Below are positions 1 through 8,369 of a stretch of 41,658 bases of DNA, piece after piece. A model generated the notes under the pieces. The model was not told the origin of the DNA. It saw only the letters and a program-made list of their open reading frames with translations, and ran no database searches. The stretch's first letter is position 1. Each line of letters starts with the position of its first letter. Where the stretch lies: assembly GCF_024509055.1 (NCBI RefSeq), contig NZ_JANINM010000217.1:1-41658 (forward strand), read 5' to 3'. Source of the DNA: Mesorhizobium sp. Its GTDB lineage: Bacteria; Pseudomonadota; Alphaproteobacteria; Rhizobiales; Rhizobiaceae. The position numbers were made by a program, and so were the translations under genes.

Positions 1-80
1 GCGTTGGCGCCGGAGAACGGGCAGGTCTTGCGGCGGCGATGGAACGGGCGCCGGGTCGGGATCTGGTTGATGTCGACCAT
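1..80 (-). CDS. rpsR: 30S ribosomal protein bS18 (N-terminal part, cut by window edge)
   Basis: The reverse strand from 80 reads an ATG followed by [20 protein letters not shown] and then PFSGANA before the window ends. This is the typical N-terminus of alphaproteobacterial bS18, a small-subunit protein that pairs with bS6 on the 16S platform. Its ATG shares one base with the rpsF stop codon (TAATG at 82-78), so the two genes are very likely translationally coupled, as expected for partners that bind each other. Only 26 codons are visible. Identification rests on the distinctive basic N-terminus and on the rpsF neighbour. Confidence 0.93.
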
Positions 81-571
81 TATTCTGCACCCCCTTCAAC
101 AACGTTCTCGCGCGGACGGCGCGGACCACGGTCGTCGCGGTCGCCGAACGAACGCGGGCCACGGTCGCCGCGGTCGCGGTCGCCGAACGAACGCGGGCCA
201 CGATCGCCACGCTCACGATCGCCGAAGCCACCACGCTCGGAGCGCTCCTCGCGCTTCTGCATCATGGCCGACGGACCTTCCTCATGCGCCTCGACCTTGA
301 CGGTCAGGAAACGCAGGACGTCTTCCGACAGGCCCATCTGGCGCTCCATTTCGTTGAGCGCGGCCGGCGGGCAGTTGATGTCCATCAGCGTGTAGTATGC
401 CTTCCGGTTCTTCTTGACCCGGTAGGTGAGGGACTTCAGTCCCCAGTTCTCGATCCGGCCGACCGATCCGCCATTGGCGGCGATGACGCCCTTGTACTGT
501 TCGACAAGCGCATCGACCTGCTGCTGCGACAGGTCCTGCCGGGCAAGAAACACATGTTCGTAAAGAGCCAT
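80..571 (-). CDS. rpsF: 30S ribosomal protein bS6 with repetitive Arg/Gly/Asp tail
   Basis: The protein has 163 residues. Residues 1 to about 95 are the bS6 fold (start [15 protein letters not shown], with the family core [19 protein letters not shown]). It binds bS18 and the central domain of 16S rRNA. From about residue 105 there is a low-complexity charged tail built from a 13-residue unit ([13 protein letters not shown]) seen about twice plus degenerate copies, ending VVEGGAE. E. coli bS6 is about 131-135 residues, so the excess is this tail. A weak Shine-Dalgarno AGGA lies 5 bases before the ATG. The next gene, rpsR, starts inside the stop codon. Confidence 0.96.
136..202. repeat. Tandem repeat encoding the bS6 tail, 39-bp period
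   Basis: A 28-base block at 136-163 is repeated without mismatch at 175-202, a period of 39 bp or 13 codons. Diverged copies continue on the flanks. The repeat lies inside rpsF, in frame, and encodes the [13 protein letters not shown] unit. Confidence 0.85.
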
Positions 572-1038
572 TATGTCCTAGTGCCTTTCTTCGTTTCTCT
601 GGACCGGCCCTCGCGGCTAAGCCTCTGCAACTTGTCTGACCCGGCAAGGCGGGGAAGAAAGGAGCATCGCGAGACGGTCGAGAGCGGAGACACGGGAGGC
701 GGAAGCGCTTCTGGCTTCGCGGCATGGCCTTTGATAAAAAGCCACGGCCCTCCGTTCAGCCCCCAGCAAGGACCGGCAGATTGCGGGCGTCTATACAGCA
801 ATTCCCGTGGAAGGCAAGGCGCAAGGCAGGAGCAGCGGGCCGAATACGCGCTCCACGGTGTCGCAGCCCAGGATGCAAGGGGCTGGCGACGCCGCTTTCA
901 TCGGTTTCCCGGTAATCCCGTTTTAACCACCATGCAAGGTTGCATCCGGTTGCAACCACTCATTTATCATGGGTGGCGCATCAGGGTACGCGTGGGGCCG
1001 CGTTGCGGTTGAAGGTCGGGCAATTCCGGGGGTAGGGA
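572..1038. other. Intergenic region between divergent rpsF and the TadG-like gene
   Basis: These 467 bases hold no convincing gene. The short frames here lack family resemblance and overlap one another. The region should contain the rpsF-rpsR promoter (minus) and the TadG promoter (plus). A possible minus-strand -10 element, TATCAA, lies near 734-739 with only a weak -35 about 17 bases upstream. The plus-strand half contains the TTGCA-type symmetric sites annotated separately at 932-957. Confidence 0.5.
932..957. promoter_or_regulatory. Cluster of TGCAA/TTGCA half-sites upstream of the TadG-like gene
   Basis: ATGCAA-GG-TTGCAT at 932-945 is a perfect palindrome around a GG centre. It overlaps a second inverted repeat, GGTTGCA (938-944) with TGCAACC (951-957), around a six-base centre. 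The result is three or four TTGCA-type half-sites in 26 bases, about 80 bases before the ATG at 1039. This arrangement suits a dimeric transcription factor. I do not recognise the regulator. Confidence 0.4.
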
Positions 1039-2667
1039 ATGCTTCTCAGGCAGTTCTGGCGCTCAAAGAGCGGCAATTTCGCATTGATGCTGGCGCTCGG
1101 CGTGCCGGCGGTCCTGACCGCGATCGCCTTCGCCACCGACGTCTCGACGCTGATGCGGGCCAAGAACAACCTTCAGAACGCGGTGGACGCCGCCAATCTC
1201 GCCTCCTCGCATCTCGGCGATGCCGACGCGTCGCGCACCGATGTCTTCAACCGCTACTTCCAGGTCAACGTGGCGAACCATGGCGAACTCGCCAATGCGC
1301 AGGCCACGCTCACCGTCGACAAGGGCATCAACTTCGTGAAGACCAAGGCCGTCGCCTCCGCCGACGTCAATCTCAACTTCGCCTTCCTGTTCGGCGGCGA
1401 AAAGCACATCACCGTCAACGCCTCGGCGGTCGAATCCAACAATCAGCTCGAAGTGGTCCTGGTGCTGGACAATACCGGCTCGATGGCCGGCGCCCGCATC
1501 AGCGCGCTCAGGCAGGCGACGAAGTCGCTGCTCGACCATCTCGAGGCGGTCAAGTCGCCGACCCGCCTGGTGCGGGCATCGCTGGTGCCCTTTGTCACCG
1601 CCGTCAATGTCAACGGTTCCGGGTTCGATCCTGCCTGGATCGACATGGACGGCAAGTCGTCGACCAACGGCATCAATTTCCCCGTCGTCGACGGCAAGCG
1701 GCCGAACCACATGGCGCTGTTCAAGCAGCTAGGCCTGAAGGGCGGCTGGAACAACACGGGCTGGAAAGGCTGCGTCGAAGCCCGGCCCGGGACGCTGAAC
1801 ATCGCAGATACGCCGCCTGACCCGTCCAAGCCAGACACGCTGTTCGTGCCCTATTTCGCGCCGGACGACCCCGATGTCGCCAGGAAGCCCTCGGCCTCCT
1901 ATGGCAATTCGTCCACCGGCTACAACAACTCCTATCTCGACGACACCATCGACAACAGCAAGCTGAACCGCAACATACTGGGCATCGATCTCAGCGGCTT
2001 GCTGACTGGGCTGCTCAATGCGCTGCAGACCGCGGATCTGAAGACGATTGCGAAATACGTCGCCTCGACGAGCCAGGTGATCACCGAGACCGGCAACCCG
2101 GTCACCATCGGCCCCAACCGCGCCTGTCCGACGCCGATCGTTCCGCTGTCGGATGATTTCGACAAGCTGCGCACGGCGGCCGCCCAGATGACCGAATGGA
2201 ATGGTTCCGGCACCAACGTGTCGGAGGGGCTCGCCTGGGGTATGCGGGTGCTGTCGCCGCAGCCGCCTTACACCGATGCCGCGCCATGGAAGACGCCGGG
2301 CGTCACCAAGGTCGTCATGCTGCTCACCGACGGCGAGAACGTCGTCTACGGCGCCAGCAACACGCCGCAGAAGTCGGACTACACGTCTTACGGCTACCTT
2401 GCCGGCGGCCGCTTCGGCTCCACCAGTCAGACGGCCGCGGCGCGCAACGTCGACGGCTGGACCAAGGATGTCTGCACGCAGCTGAAGAACCAGGGCGTGC
2501 AGCTCTATACGATGGTGCTGCAGGCCGACACGGCGGCCAACCGGTCACTCTACAGCGCCTGCGCCTCCAACCCGAGCGACTATTACGCCGTGGAGGATCC
2601 GGCCAAACTGCCGAACGTCTTCCAGGCGATCGCCGACAAGTTCTCCAGGCTGCAGCTGACGAATTGA
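1039..2667 (+). CDS. TadG-like pilus-assembly protein with von Willebrand factor A domain
   Basis: The protein has 542 residues. The N-terminus (SKSGNFALMLALGVPAVLTAIAFATDVS, about 9-36) is a TadE/TadG-type leader and membrane segment, followed by the conserved stretch with NNLQNAVDAANLAS. Residues from about 138 form a vWA domain: the MIDAS motif DNTGS is at 144-148, with a later Thr-containing loop (NGSGTNVSEGLAWG) and a TDGE strand end. TadG proteins are anchored to the inner membrane and face the periplasm in tight-adherence (Flp) pilus systems. No other tad genes are in the window, so this is a solitary copy. The ATG follows the purine-rich GGGGGTAGGGA. The gene ends convergently with the M20 hydrolase. 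Confidence 0.85.
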   Translation: MLLRQFWRSKSGNFALMLALGVPAVLTAIAFATDVSTLMRAKNNLQNAVDAANLASSHLGDADASRTDVFNRYFQVNVANHGELANAQATLTVDKGINFVKTKAVASADVNLNFAFLFGGEKHITVNASAVESNNQLEVVLVLDNTGSMAGARISALRQATKSLLDHLEAVKSPTRLVRASLVPFVTAVNVNGSGFDPAWIDMDGKSSTNGINFPVVDGKRPNHMALFKQLGLKGGWNNTGWKGCVEARPGTLNIADTPPDPSKPDTLFVPYFAPDDPDVARKPSASYGNSSTGYNNSYLDDTIDNSKLNRNILGIDLSGLLTGLLNALQTADLKTIAKYVASTSQVITETGNPVTIGPNRACPTPIVPLSDDFDKLRTAAAQMTEWNGSGTNVSEGLAWGMRVLSPQPPYTDAAPWKTPGVTKVVMLLTDGENVVYGASNTPQKSDYTSYGYLAGGRFGSTSQTAAARNVDGWTKDVCTQLKNQGVQLYTMVLQADTAANRSLYSACASNPSDYYAVEDPAKLPNVFQAIADKFSRLQLTN

Positions 2668-2680
2668 GGGCGCCAAGGTC

Positions 2681-2702
2681 ACCGGGCGCTTTGCTGCCCG
2701 GT
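2681..2702. terminator. Hairpin between convergent genes, possible terminator
   Basis: ACCGGGC (2681-2687) pairs with GCCCGGT (2696-2702) around an 8-base loop. It sits in the 45 bases between the TadG stop codon and the end of the M20 hydrolase gene. No clear T-run follows on either strand, so intrinsic termination is only probable. Confidence 0.4.
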
Positions 2703-2712
2703 CGGGCCCCCT

Positions 2713-3951
2713 TCAATACGCCAGCTTGTAGAGCGTCCCTGCCAGCACCTTTATGGCGTCGACGATGTCGTCGATCGAGGAGAATTCCTCGGGCGTATGG
2801 CTTCTGCCGTCCTTGCTCCTGACGAATATCATTCCCGCCCGGGCGATCCTCGACATCTGCTGCGTGTCGTGGCTGCCGCCGCTGGGCAGCGCGCCGAGCC
2901 TGATGCCTTGCTCCTCGGCGGTAGCCTTGATCGCCGCCACGACCTCGGGGTGGCAGATCAGGGGCGCCTGGTTTTCCAGCACCGTGATCTTCACGCCGAG
3001 GCCACGGCGGTCGGCGACCTCGCGGATCAGATTTTCGTGCAGGGAATAAAGCCGCTGCACGGCGTCCGGATCGGGATGCCGGGCATCGATCATGAAACTG
3101 ACCTTCGCGGGAATGATGGCCGGCAGATTGGGCTCCACATTGACCTGTCCCACGGTCGTCACGGCTGGCCGTCCCCAGCGCTCGGCCGTCGAGATGACGC
3201 CGCTGGCGATTTCGGCAAAGCCCGCCATCGGGTCGCGGCGCGCGTCCATCGGAAACGCGCCGGCGTGATTTGCCTCGCCGGTCAGCTCGACGCGGTAGTG
3301 GCGAAGGCCGTTGATCGCGGTGACGAGACCGACGCCGAGCCCGGCGGCTTCGAGCACGGGCCCTTGCTCGATGTGCAGCTCGACGAATGTGTCGATGTCG
3401 TCGCGCTCCGCCGTCGCGAGCGCGTTCGGATCAAGCCCGGCGTCCTGCATGGCCTGGCGAATGGAGACACCGTCGTGGTCCAGCAGTTCGTCGAGTTCGC
3501 GCGGCTCGATACAGCCGGTGATGGCGCGCGAGCCCCAGAGGCTCGCCGCGGCGAAGCGGCTGCCTTCCTCCTCGCAAAGCGCCAGCACCTCCAGCGTGCG
3601 GCGCGGCTTGCCGAATTGCCTGGCAAGCGCGTCGATCGCGACCAGCGCGGCGATGGCGCCGAGGGCGCCGTCATAGCGGCCTCCCGGCTTCTGGCTGTCG
3701 ATATGCGACCCGGACACGATCGAAGGTCCGGCCTCGCGGCCTTCAAGCCTTCCCCACACATTGCCGACCGCGTCGTGATGCACGGCCAGGCCCGCTTCTG
3801 CGCACCAGCCGGCGAAATGCTTGGCTGCCGCCACACACTCCGGCGAATAGACCGTGCGCCAGACGCCGGTGCCGCTATGCGCGCCGAATTCGCCGAGGTC
3901 GAGGATCAGCCGCTCGACATGTTCGGGGTCAATGTTGATCGGTTGCGCCAC
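2713..3951 (-). CDS. M20-family amidohydrolase (N-carbamoyl-L-amino-acid hydrolase / allantoate amidohydrolase type)
   Basis: The protein has 412 residues with the two-metal M20 peptidase fold. Metal-binding residues are visible: SGSHIDS (His83), RYDGALG (Asp94), CEEEGSRF (Glu128/129) and ELHIEQGPVLE. The dimerisation lid (TGEANHAGAFPMDARRDP) and the late SGGSHDTQQM are both typical of ureidoglycolate/allantoate/carbamoyl-amino-acid amidohydrolases. These enzymes hydrolyse N-carbamoyl or ureido groups, releasing ammonia and CO2. I chose the GTG at 3951 because AAGGGAG lies six bases upstream; a longer frame from a GTG at 3984 has no ribosome site. The exact substrate cannot be read from sequence. 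Nearby aminotransferase and RidA genes suggest amino-acid or ureido-compound salvage. Confidence 0.88.
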   Translation of the reverse strand: MAQPINIDPEHVERLILDLGEFGAHSGTGVWRTVYSPECVAAAKHFAGWCAEAGLAVHHDAVGNVWGRLEGREAGPSIVSGSHIDSQKPGGRYDGALGAIAALVAIDALARQFGKPRRTLEVLALCEEEGSRFAAASLWGSRAITGCIEPRELDELLDHDGVSIRQAMQDAGLDPNALATAERDDIDTFVELHIEQGPVLEAAGLGVGLVTAINGLRHYRVELTGEANHAGAFPMDARRDPMAGFAEIASGVISTAERWGRPAVTTVGQVNVEPNLPAIIPAKVSFMIDARHPDPDAVQRLYSLHENLIREVADRRGLGVKITVLENQAPLICHPEVVAAIKATAEEQGIRLGALPSGGSHDTQQMSRIARAGMIFVRSKDGRSHTPEEFSSIDDIVDAIKVLAGTLYKLAY

Positions 3952-4107
3952 GGCGTTCTCCCTTGCATCCCGTTCAGCCTGCACGGCGGTACCTGAACCG
4001 TCGTTTCTCTTTTCCTAAAGGTCAGTTTCCACATCTCATAACCAATGGCGAGCCGCCGGTCTTATGAATGCGTTGCTGGTATCGACGCAGATCGGGGATT
4101 GAGCACG

Positions 4108-4500
4108 ATGATAGAATTCATTGCGGGACCCAACGTGGAAGGGCTTGCGATTTCGGAGGCCGTCCGCGCCGGCGATTTCGTATTCCTGTCGGGTCTTGCC
4201 GGTTTCGGTCCTGATGGAGAGATCGTCAGCGGCGGCGTGGCGGCCGAGACCGATCGCATCATGCTCGAGGTGAAGGACATCCTGGGCAGGGCGGGCTTGC
4301 GCCTTTCGGACATCGTCAAGATCAGCGTCTATCTGCGGGAGGCAAAAGACGCCGGCGAGTTCGAAACCGCCTACGCGAAATATTTCCCGCAATCGAAGCC
4401 GGCGCGGATCGTCACGGTCGCCGAGTTGCTCTATGGCGGACTGGTCGAGCTGGAGGTCGTCGCCTATGGGGCGGAGGCGGGAGGCCGCGAGGAGCCGTGA
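4108..4500 (+). CDS. RidA family (YjgF/YER057c/UK114) protein
   Basis: The protein has 130 residues, the usual RidA length. It shows the family core: VRAGDFVFLSGLAG, LRLSDIVKISVYL, and the C-terminal PARIVTVAELLYGGLVELEVVAYG. Arg100 and Glu116 match the residues that bind the 2-imino-acid carboxylate in RidA. RidA enzymes hydrolyse reactive enamine/imine intermediates released by PLP enzymes, which fits the adjacent aminotransferase and cyclodeaminase. I chose the ATG at 4108 because family members start here; an in-frame ATG at 4045 would add 21 unsupported residues. The gene runs opposite to its neighbours and its stop is 3 bases from the end of the aminotransferase gene. A regulatory or non-catalytic RidA subgroup is possible. 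Confidence 0.85.
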   Translation: MIEFIAGPNVEGLAISEAVRAGDFVFLSGLAGFGPDGEIVSGGVAAETDRIMLEVKDILGRAGLRLSDIVKISVYLREAKDAGEFETAYAKYFPQSKPARIVTVAELLYGGLVELEVVAYGAEAGGREEP

Positions 4501-4503
4501 GGC

Positions 4504-5622
4504 TCAGTTGAACGACCGCTCTTCGCGCAGATAGTCGTCGATACCGGCCAGGCCGCTTTCCAGGTGATGCGGGTCGACGCCGAAGCCGACACGGATATGG
4601 CCCTCGATGCCGAACCAGCTACCGGCGCAAACGAAGACGCCCTTGGCCCGGCGCAGTCCGTCCACGAAAGCCTCCGACGGAACATCCATGTCGTAGCGGA
4701 GGAATGCCATGCCGCTTGCCTGCGGCACGACCCAGGACCAGCCGTCGCGCCCGTCGAGCCATTTGGCCACCCGCTGGCGGCCGGCAGCGAGGATATGGCG
4801 ACCGCGCGACAGCAATTTGCCGCGGACAGGTTCGCGCAGCGCTCTTTCGGCAATGAATTGCGAGACGACGCCGGTGCCGATGCTCGTATAGTCCTGGAAT
4901 CGGTGACACTCCGCCACCAGGGCTTGCGGGCCGATCATCCAACCCATCCGCAATCCCGGACAGCCGAACGATTTCGCCAGCCCTCCGGTCACGATGACCC
5001 GCTTGCCCATACCGTAGATCGTCGGCGCGTCGACGGCGTCGATCTCCGAGCCGCGATAGATTTCATCGACATGCAGCCAGACCCCCGTGCGGTCGCTGAG
5101 TTCCGCGAGCGCCCGCCGGGACGATTGCGTGAGCGTCGTGCCTGTCGGGTTATTGGGATCGCACAGGGTGATCAGCTTCGTGCGAGGGCCGATTGCCGCT
5201 TCCAGCGCGGCGATATCGGGCTGCCAGTCATCGCCCGGCCGCAATGCGACCTGCGTGACGTCGATGCCCAGGCTGTGCGCAAGGCCATCGATCTGCATGA
5301 AGTTCGGCACGACGACGATGATGTGGTCGCCGCGTTCGGCAAGTGCCATCAAGGTGAGCAGGTTCGCTTCCGACGAGCCGTGCGCGATCAGCACGTTTTC
5401 CGAACCCGCTCCGGGATACCAGGCGGCGACGGCGTCGCGCAGTGATGGTGTGCCGTCCGTATAGCCATAGCCCAGGGGCAGGGCGGCGAGCTCGGCCAGT
5501 TCGGCTTCGGACAGGATGTCGGAGATGGCCGCGGGGTGAACGCCGCTCTCCGTCAGGTTGATGGCGACATCGTTCTCGTAAAGCGTTTGGCTTCGCTCGA
5601 GGATGAAGGTCGGAATTCGCAT
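4504..5622 (-). CDS. PLP-dependent aminotransferase, class I/II fold
   Basis: The protein has 372 residues of fold-type I. Visible features are NNPTG (157-161), DEIY (186-189, Asp pairing with the pyridine nitrogen), the PLP lysine Lys217 in GGLAKSFGCPGLRMGW, and a C-terminal IRVGFG containing the substrate-carboxylate arginine. The N-terminus (MRIPTFILERSQTLYENDVA) resembles the subgroup that includes capreomycidine-synthase-like enzymes, so a chemistry other than simple transamination cannot be excluded. It lies 10 bases downstream of the cyclodeaminase gene on the same strand and is probably co-transcribed with it. Confidence 0.85.
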   Translation of the reverse strand: MRIPTFILERSQTLYENDVAINLTESGVHPAAISDILSEAELAELAALPLGYGYTDGTPSLRDAVAAWYPGAGSENVLIAHGSSEANLLTLMALAERGDHIIVVVPNFMQIDGLAHSLGIDVTQVALRPGDDWQPDIAALEAAIGPRTKLITLCDPNNPTGTTLTQSSRRALAELSDRTGVWLHVDEIYRGSEIDAVDAPTIYGMGKRVIVTGGLAKSFGCPGLRMGWMIGPQALVAECHRFQDYTSIGTGVVSQFIAERALREPVRGKLLSRGRHILAAGRQRVAKWLDGRDGWSWVVPQASGMAFLRYDMDVPSEAFVDGLRRAKGVFVCAGSWFGIEGHIRVGFGVDPHHLESGLAGIDDYLREERSFN

Positions 5623-5632
5623 GCGGCACCCC

Positions 5633-6577
5633 TCAGTTTGTTCGCGCGACGACCGCTTTGGCGATCATGATGTCCTGCACGGCGACACCGGTCAGGTCGG
5701 CCACCGTGATGTCGTCAGGCGAGCGACGGCCCGTCTTTCCGGAAATGACGTTTCCGAGCTCGACAATGCCCTCGCGCCGCAACACGCCGGCGGTTATCGC
5801 GGCGCGTATCTCTCCACGCAACTGGCATTGCTGTATGCTGTCGGCGACCACCATGCCAGCCGACTTCAGGATCATCGGATCGATCTCGTTTTTCTCGGGC
5901 GTATCCGATCCCATGGCGGTGATATGCGTGCCGGGCTTGATCCAATCGGCGAGCAGGTAGGGCTCGTGCGCCGCGGTCGTCGTGACGATCAACTGCGCCG
6001 ACGCGGCAACCTCTTGCGGGCTCGCCGCGACGCGCGCGTCGTAGCCCATGCGTGCGATATCGCGCACGGCTTCTTCCGCCCGACCGCTGTCGCGCGCCCA
6101 CAAGACGAGGTCCCGGCATTGCGTCACGCGGCGCAGATAGTCGGCCTGCAGGCGCGCCTGCACGCCGGAGCCGCAGATGCCGATGGTCGCCAGCCGCGGT
6201 GGCGCCAGGTGACGCGCTACGACCGCGCCCGCGGCGGCGGTCCGGTGGTTCGTGAGCTCGCCTTCCTCGAGAAGGATGCAAACGACCTGTCCCGTCTTGG
6301 CGGAAAGCACCAGCATGCAGCCTGAGAATGGCGGCAGTCCCAATTTCGGATTGTTGAAAAACCCGGTTGCGAGCTTCACGACGAACACATCGTCGCCGCG
6401 CACGGCGCCATATTTGATGTGAAGCTCGCCGTTTTCATCCGGGAACAGCAGTTCGCCCACCGGCGGAACCTCGACCTTTCCCTCGGACAAGGCGACGAAG
6501 CCGCGCTCGATCTCGCCGATAACATCGATGTCCGGCAGTGCTTTCAGGATTTGCTCGAGCGGCACGACCTTCGTCAA
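5633..6577 (-). CDS. Ornithine cyclodeaminase / mu-crystallin family protein
   Basis: The protein has 314 residues. It carries the family Rossmann motif GICGSGVQARLQADYL, the substrate-side KYGAVRGDDVFVVKLATGFFNN, and the NAD-side stretch AMGSDTPEKNEID. Members include ornithine cyclodeaminase, L-alanine dehydrogenases and pyrroline-2-carboxylate reductases, so the reaction is uncertain. I place the start at a TTG at 6577 because GGGGAGA lies just upstream and the resulting N-terminus (MTKVVPLEQILKALPDIDV) matches the family. The longer frame from an ATG at 6673 has no ribosome site and adds 32 unlikely residues. It diverges from the ABC transporter genes, with about 286 bases between. Confidence 0.87.
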   Translation of the reverse strand: MTKVVPLEQILKALPDIDVIGEIERGFVALSEGKVEVPPVGELLFPDENGELHIKYGAVRGDDVFVVKLATGFFNNPKLGLPPFSGCMLVLSAKTGQVVCILLEEGELTNHRTAAAGAVVARHLAPPRLATIGICGSGVQARLQADYLRRVTQCRDLVLWARDSGRAEEAVRDIARMGYDARVAASPQEVAASAQLIVTTTAAHEPYLLADWIKPGTHITAMGSDTPEKNEIDPMILKSAGMVVADSIQQCQLRGEIRAAITAGVLRREGIVELGNVISGKTGRRSPDDITVADLTGVAVQDIMIAKAVVARTN

Positions 6578-6863
6578 TCTCGTCTCCCCGGGACCGATCA
6601 ATTCGATAGCCGACCGCCTAGCATGGGACCGGTCGCCGGTTGGTTGCCTGATTTGGAAAGCTGGCTTGAGCATTTAGGTAACGCATGAAACTTCGGCTGC
6701 ACTAATTCTGGAGCCGTAAAAGGCCGAATTTGAAGCGACGCAGTCGCGCTATATGCAAACGCTACGTCCGCTTCGGCCGGGAAAAGAAGATCGTCGGGCG
6801 GACCTGAGGGATGGCGCTTCGTCAGCTCGCGGCATTTGCCCGCGGAATACAGGGGAACAAGCT
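6578..6863. promoter_or_regulatory. Divergent promoter region, cyclodeaminase versus ABC transporter
   Basis: These 286 bases should hold promoters for both directions and a site for the nearby LysR regulator. A short perfect palindrome, GCGAC-GCA-GTCGC, lies at 6735-6747 and is followed by a TATATG that could be a plus-strand -10 element. No assignment is firm. Confidence 0.35.
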
Positions 6864-7631
6864 ATGAGAAACAGACTGCTTGGTTTGATCGGCGCGCTGG
6901 GTATCGCCCTGACGCCGGTCATGGCCGCTGCCGAGGACATTACATTCGCCACCGAGGCCGCCTATCCGCCGTTCAATTTCCGCGCCGCGGACGGCTCGAT
7001 CGCGGGCTTCGAAATCGAGCTCGGGCAGGCTCTCTGCAAGAAAATGAACCGCACCTGCACCTTCGTGGCCCAGAACTGGGACGGCATGATCCCGGGGCTG
7101 CTGGTGAAGAAGTTCGACGGCATCTTCGCCTCCATGACCATCACCGAGGAGCGCAAGAAGCAGATCGACTTCACCGATCCCTACTATCGCACGGCCGCCT
7201 CCTTCGTCGCGCCCGACGCGACCAAGATCGATCTCGCCGACAAGGCCCTTGGCGGGCTGAAGATCGGCACCATTCCGGGCGTGGCGGAATGCTATCTGGA
7301 GAAGACCTATCCGGCCGCCAGCATCCAGGTTTACCAGAATGCCGAGGACATGTTCCTCGATGTCAGCGCCGGCCGGCTGGACGCCGTCTTCTCCGACAGG
7401 ATCCAGCTTGACTACGGCCTGCTCAAAACCGAGCGCGGCAAGGGTTTCAGCTTCCATGGCGACCCGGTCAGCGAACCCGGCTGCTTCGGCGCGGGCATCG
7501 GCATCGGCCTTCGGAAAGAGGACACCGAACTGCGCCAGGCGTTGAACAAGGCCATCAAGGAAGTCCGCGACGACGGCACCTACAAGGCGATCAACGACAA
7601 GTATTTCAGCTATGACATCTACGGCAAGTGA
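6864..7631 (+). CDS. Periplasmic amino-acid-binding protein of ABC transporter (HisJ/ArgT type)
   Basis: The protein has 255 residues. It begins with a Sec signal peptide (MRNRLLGLIGALGIALTPVMAAAED, cleavage likely after AAA) and continues with the SBP_bac_3 fold: FATEAAYPPFNFRAADGSIAGFEIELG, NWDGMIPGLLVKKFDGIFASMTITEERK and DFTDPYYR. These match lysine/arginine/ornithine/histidine or opine binding proteins. The ATG follows AGGGGA at a good distance; upstream in-frame codons lack a ribosome site. It is first of a four-gene plus-strand run with two permeases and a class V aminotransferase. Confidence 0.93.
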   Translation: MRNRLLGLIGALGIALTPVMAAAEDITFATEAAYPPFNFRAADGSIAGFEIELGQALCKKMNRTCTFVAQNWDGMIPGLLVKKFDGIFASMTITEERKKQIDFTDPYYRTAASFVAPDATKIDLADKALGGLKIGTIPGVAECYLEKTYPAASIQVYQNAEDMFLDVSAGRLDAVFSDRIQLDYGLLKTERGKGFSFHGDPVSEPGCFGAGIGIGLRKEDTELRQALNKAIKEVRDDGTYKAINDKYFSYDIYGK

Positions 7632-7681
7632 CCGGCGTGCTCGCACCCGGCCGCGTGTGATCCCCGAAATCTGGACTGACC

Positions 7682-8368
7682 GTGGCTGATACCCTCGCAT
7701 ACCTGCCTTTCGTCCTGCGGGGCATCTACGTCACGGTCGCGCTCAGCGTCTGCTCGCTCTTGGCGGCGACGGTGCTGGGCCTGCTCGGAGCCTGGGCGAA
7801 ATCATCGGCATTCTCGGTCGCGCGTCGTGCGGCCGAGACCTACACCACGCTGGTCCGGGGCATTCCCGACCTCGTGCTGATGCTGCTCCTCTACTATGGC
7901 GGGCAAGCGGTCGTGAACCGGATCGGCGATGTCACAGGCCTCTGGAAGAGGATGGACCTCGACCCGTTTACCGTGGCCGTCGCCGCCATCGGCGTGATCT
8001 TTGGTTCGTACATGACTGAAACGTTCCGGGGCGCCTACCTGTCCATCCCCCGCGGCCAGGGCGAAGCCGGGAAGGCCCTCGGTCTCAGCCGCTGGCTGCT
8101 CTTCAGGCTGGTCATCTGGCCGCAGCTCGTGCGCTACGCCCTGCCGAGCTTCACCAACAACTGGCTGAGCCTGATGAAAACGACGGCCCTGGCTTCGGTC
8201 ATGGGATTGGAGGATATCGTGAACAAGGCCAACGCCGCCGGTCGCACGACCCATCAGCCTTTCTCCTTCATCTTCATCGTCCTGCTCGTCTACCTCGCTC
8301 TTACAGCCCTGTCGGACGTGGGACTCGGCATGCTGGCGAAGCGGCTTCGCGCCTCGGGACGTGCCTGA
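7682..8368 (+). CDS. ABC transporter permease, polar amino-acid family (HisQ type)
   Basis: The protein has 228 residues with the His/Glu/Gln/Arg permease topology: hydrophobic segments from the N-terminus (GIYVTVALSVCSLLAATVLGLL), the TTLVRGIPDLVLMLLLYYGG segment, and an EAA loop (FRGAYLSIPRGQGEAGKALGLS) that docks the ATPase. It pairs with the next permease. It starts with GTG at 7682, 50 bases after the binding-protein stop, with only a weak ribosome site. No ATPase gene of this family is present in the window. Confidence 0.9.
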   Translation: MADTLAYLPFVLRGIYVTVALSVCSLLAATVLGLLGAWAKSSAFSVARRAAETYTTLVRGIPDLVLMLLLYYGGQAVVNRIGDVTGLWKRMDLDPFTVAVAAIGVIFGSYMTETFRGAYLSIPRGQGEAGKALGLSRWLLFRLVIWPQLVRYALPSFTNNWLSLMKTTALASVMGLEDIVNKANAAGRTTHQPFSFIFIVLLVYLALTALSDVGLGMLAKRLRASGRA

Positions 8369-8369
8369 G

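Noticed and set aside
136..230. Short spaced repeats that could suggest a CRISPR array.
   Set aside because: The repeats are in frame inside rpsF, have a 39-bp (13-codon) period, and the spacers are repeat-like themselves. They encode the bS6 tail.
284..1012. A 242-codon plus-strand frame covering rpsF and the following gap.
   Set aside because: It starts antisense to rpsF and contains no recognisable domain. The stretch beyond rpsF looks like intergenic DNA.
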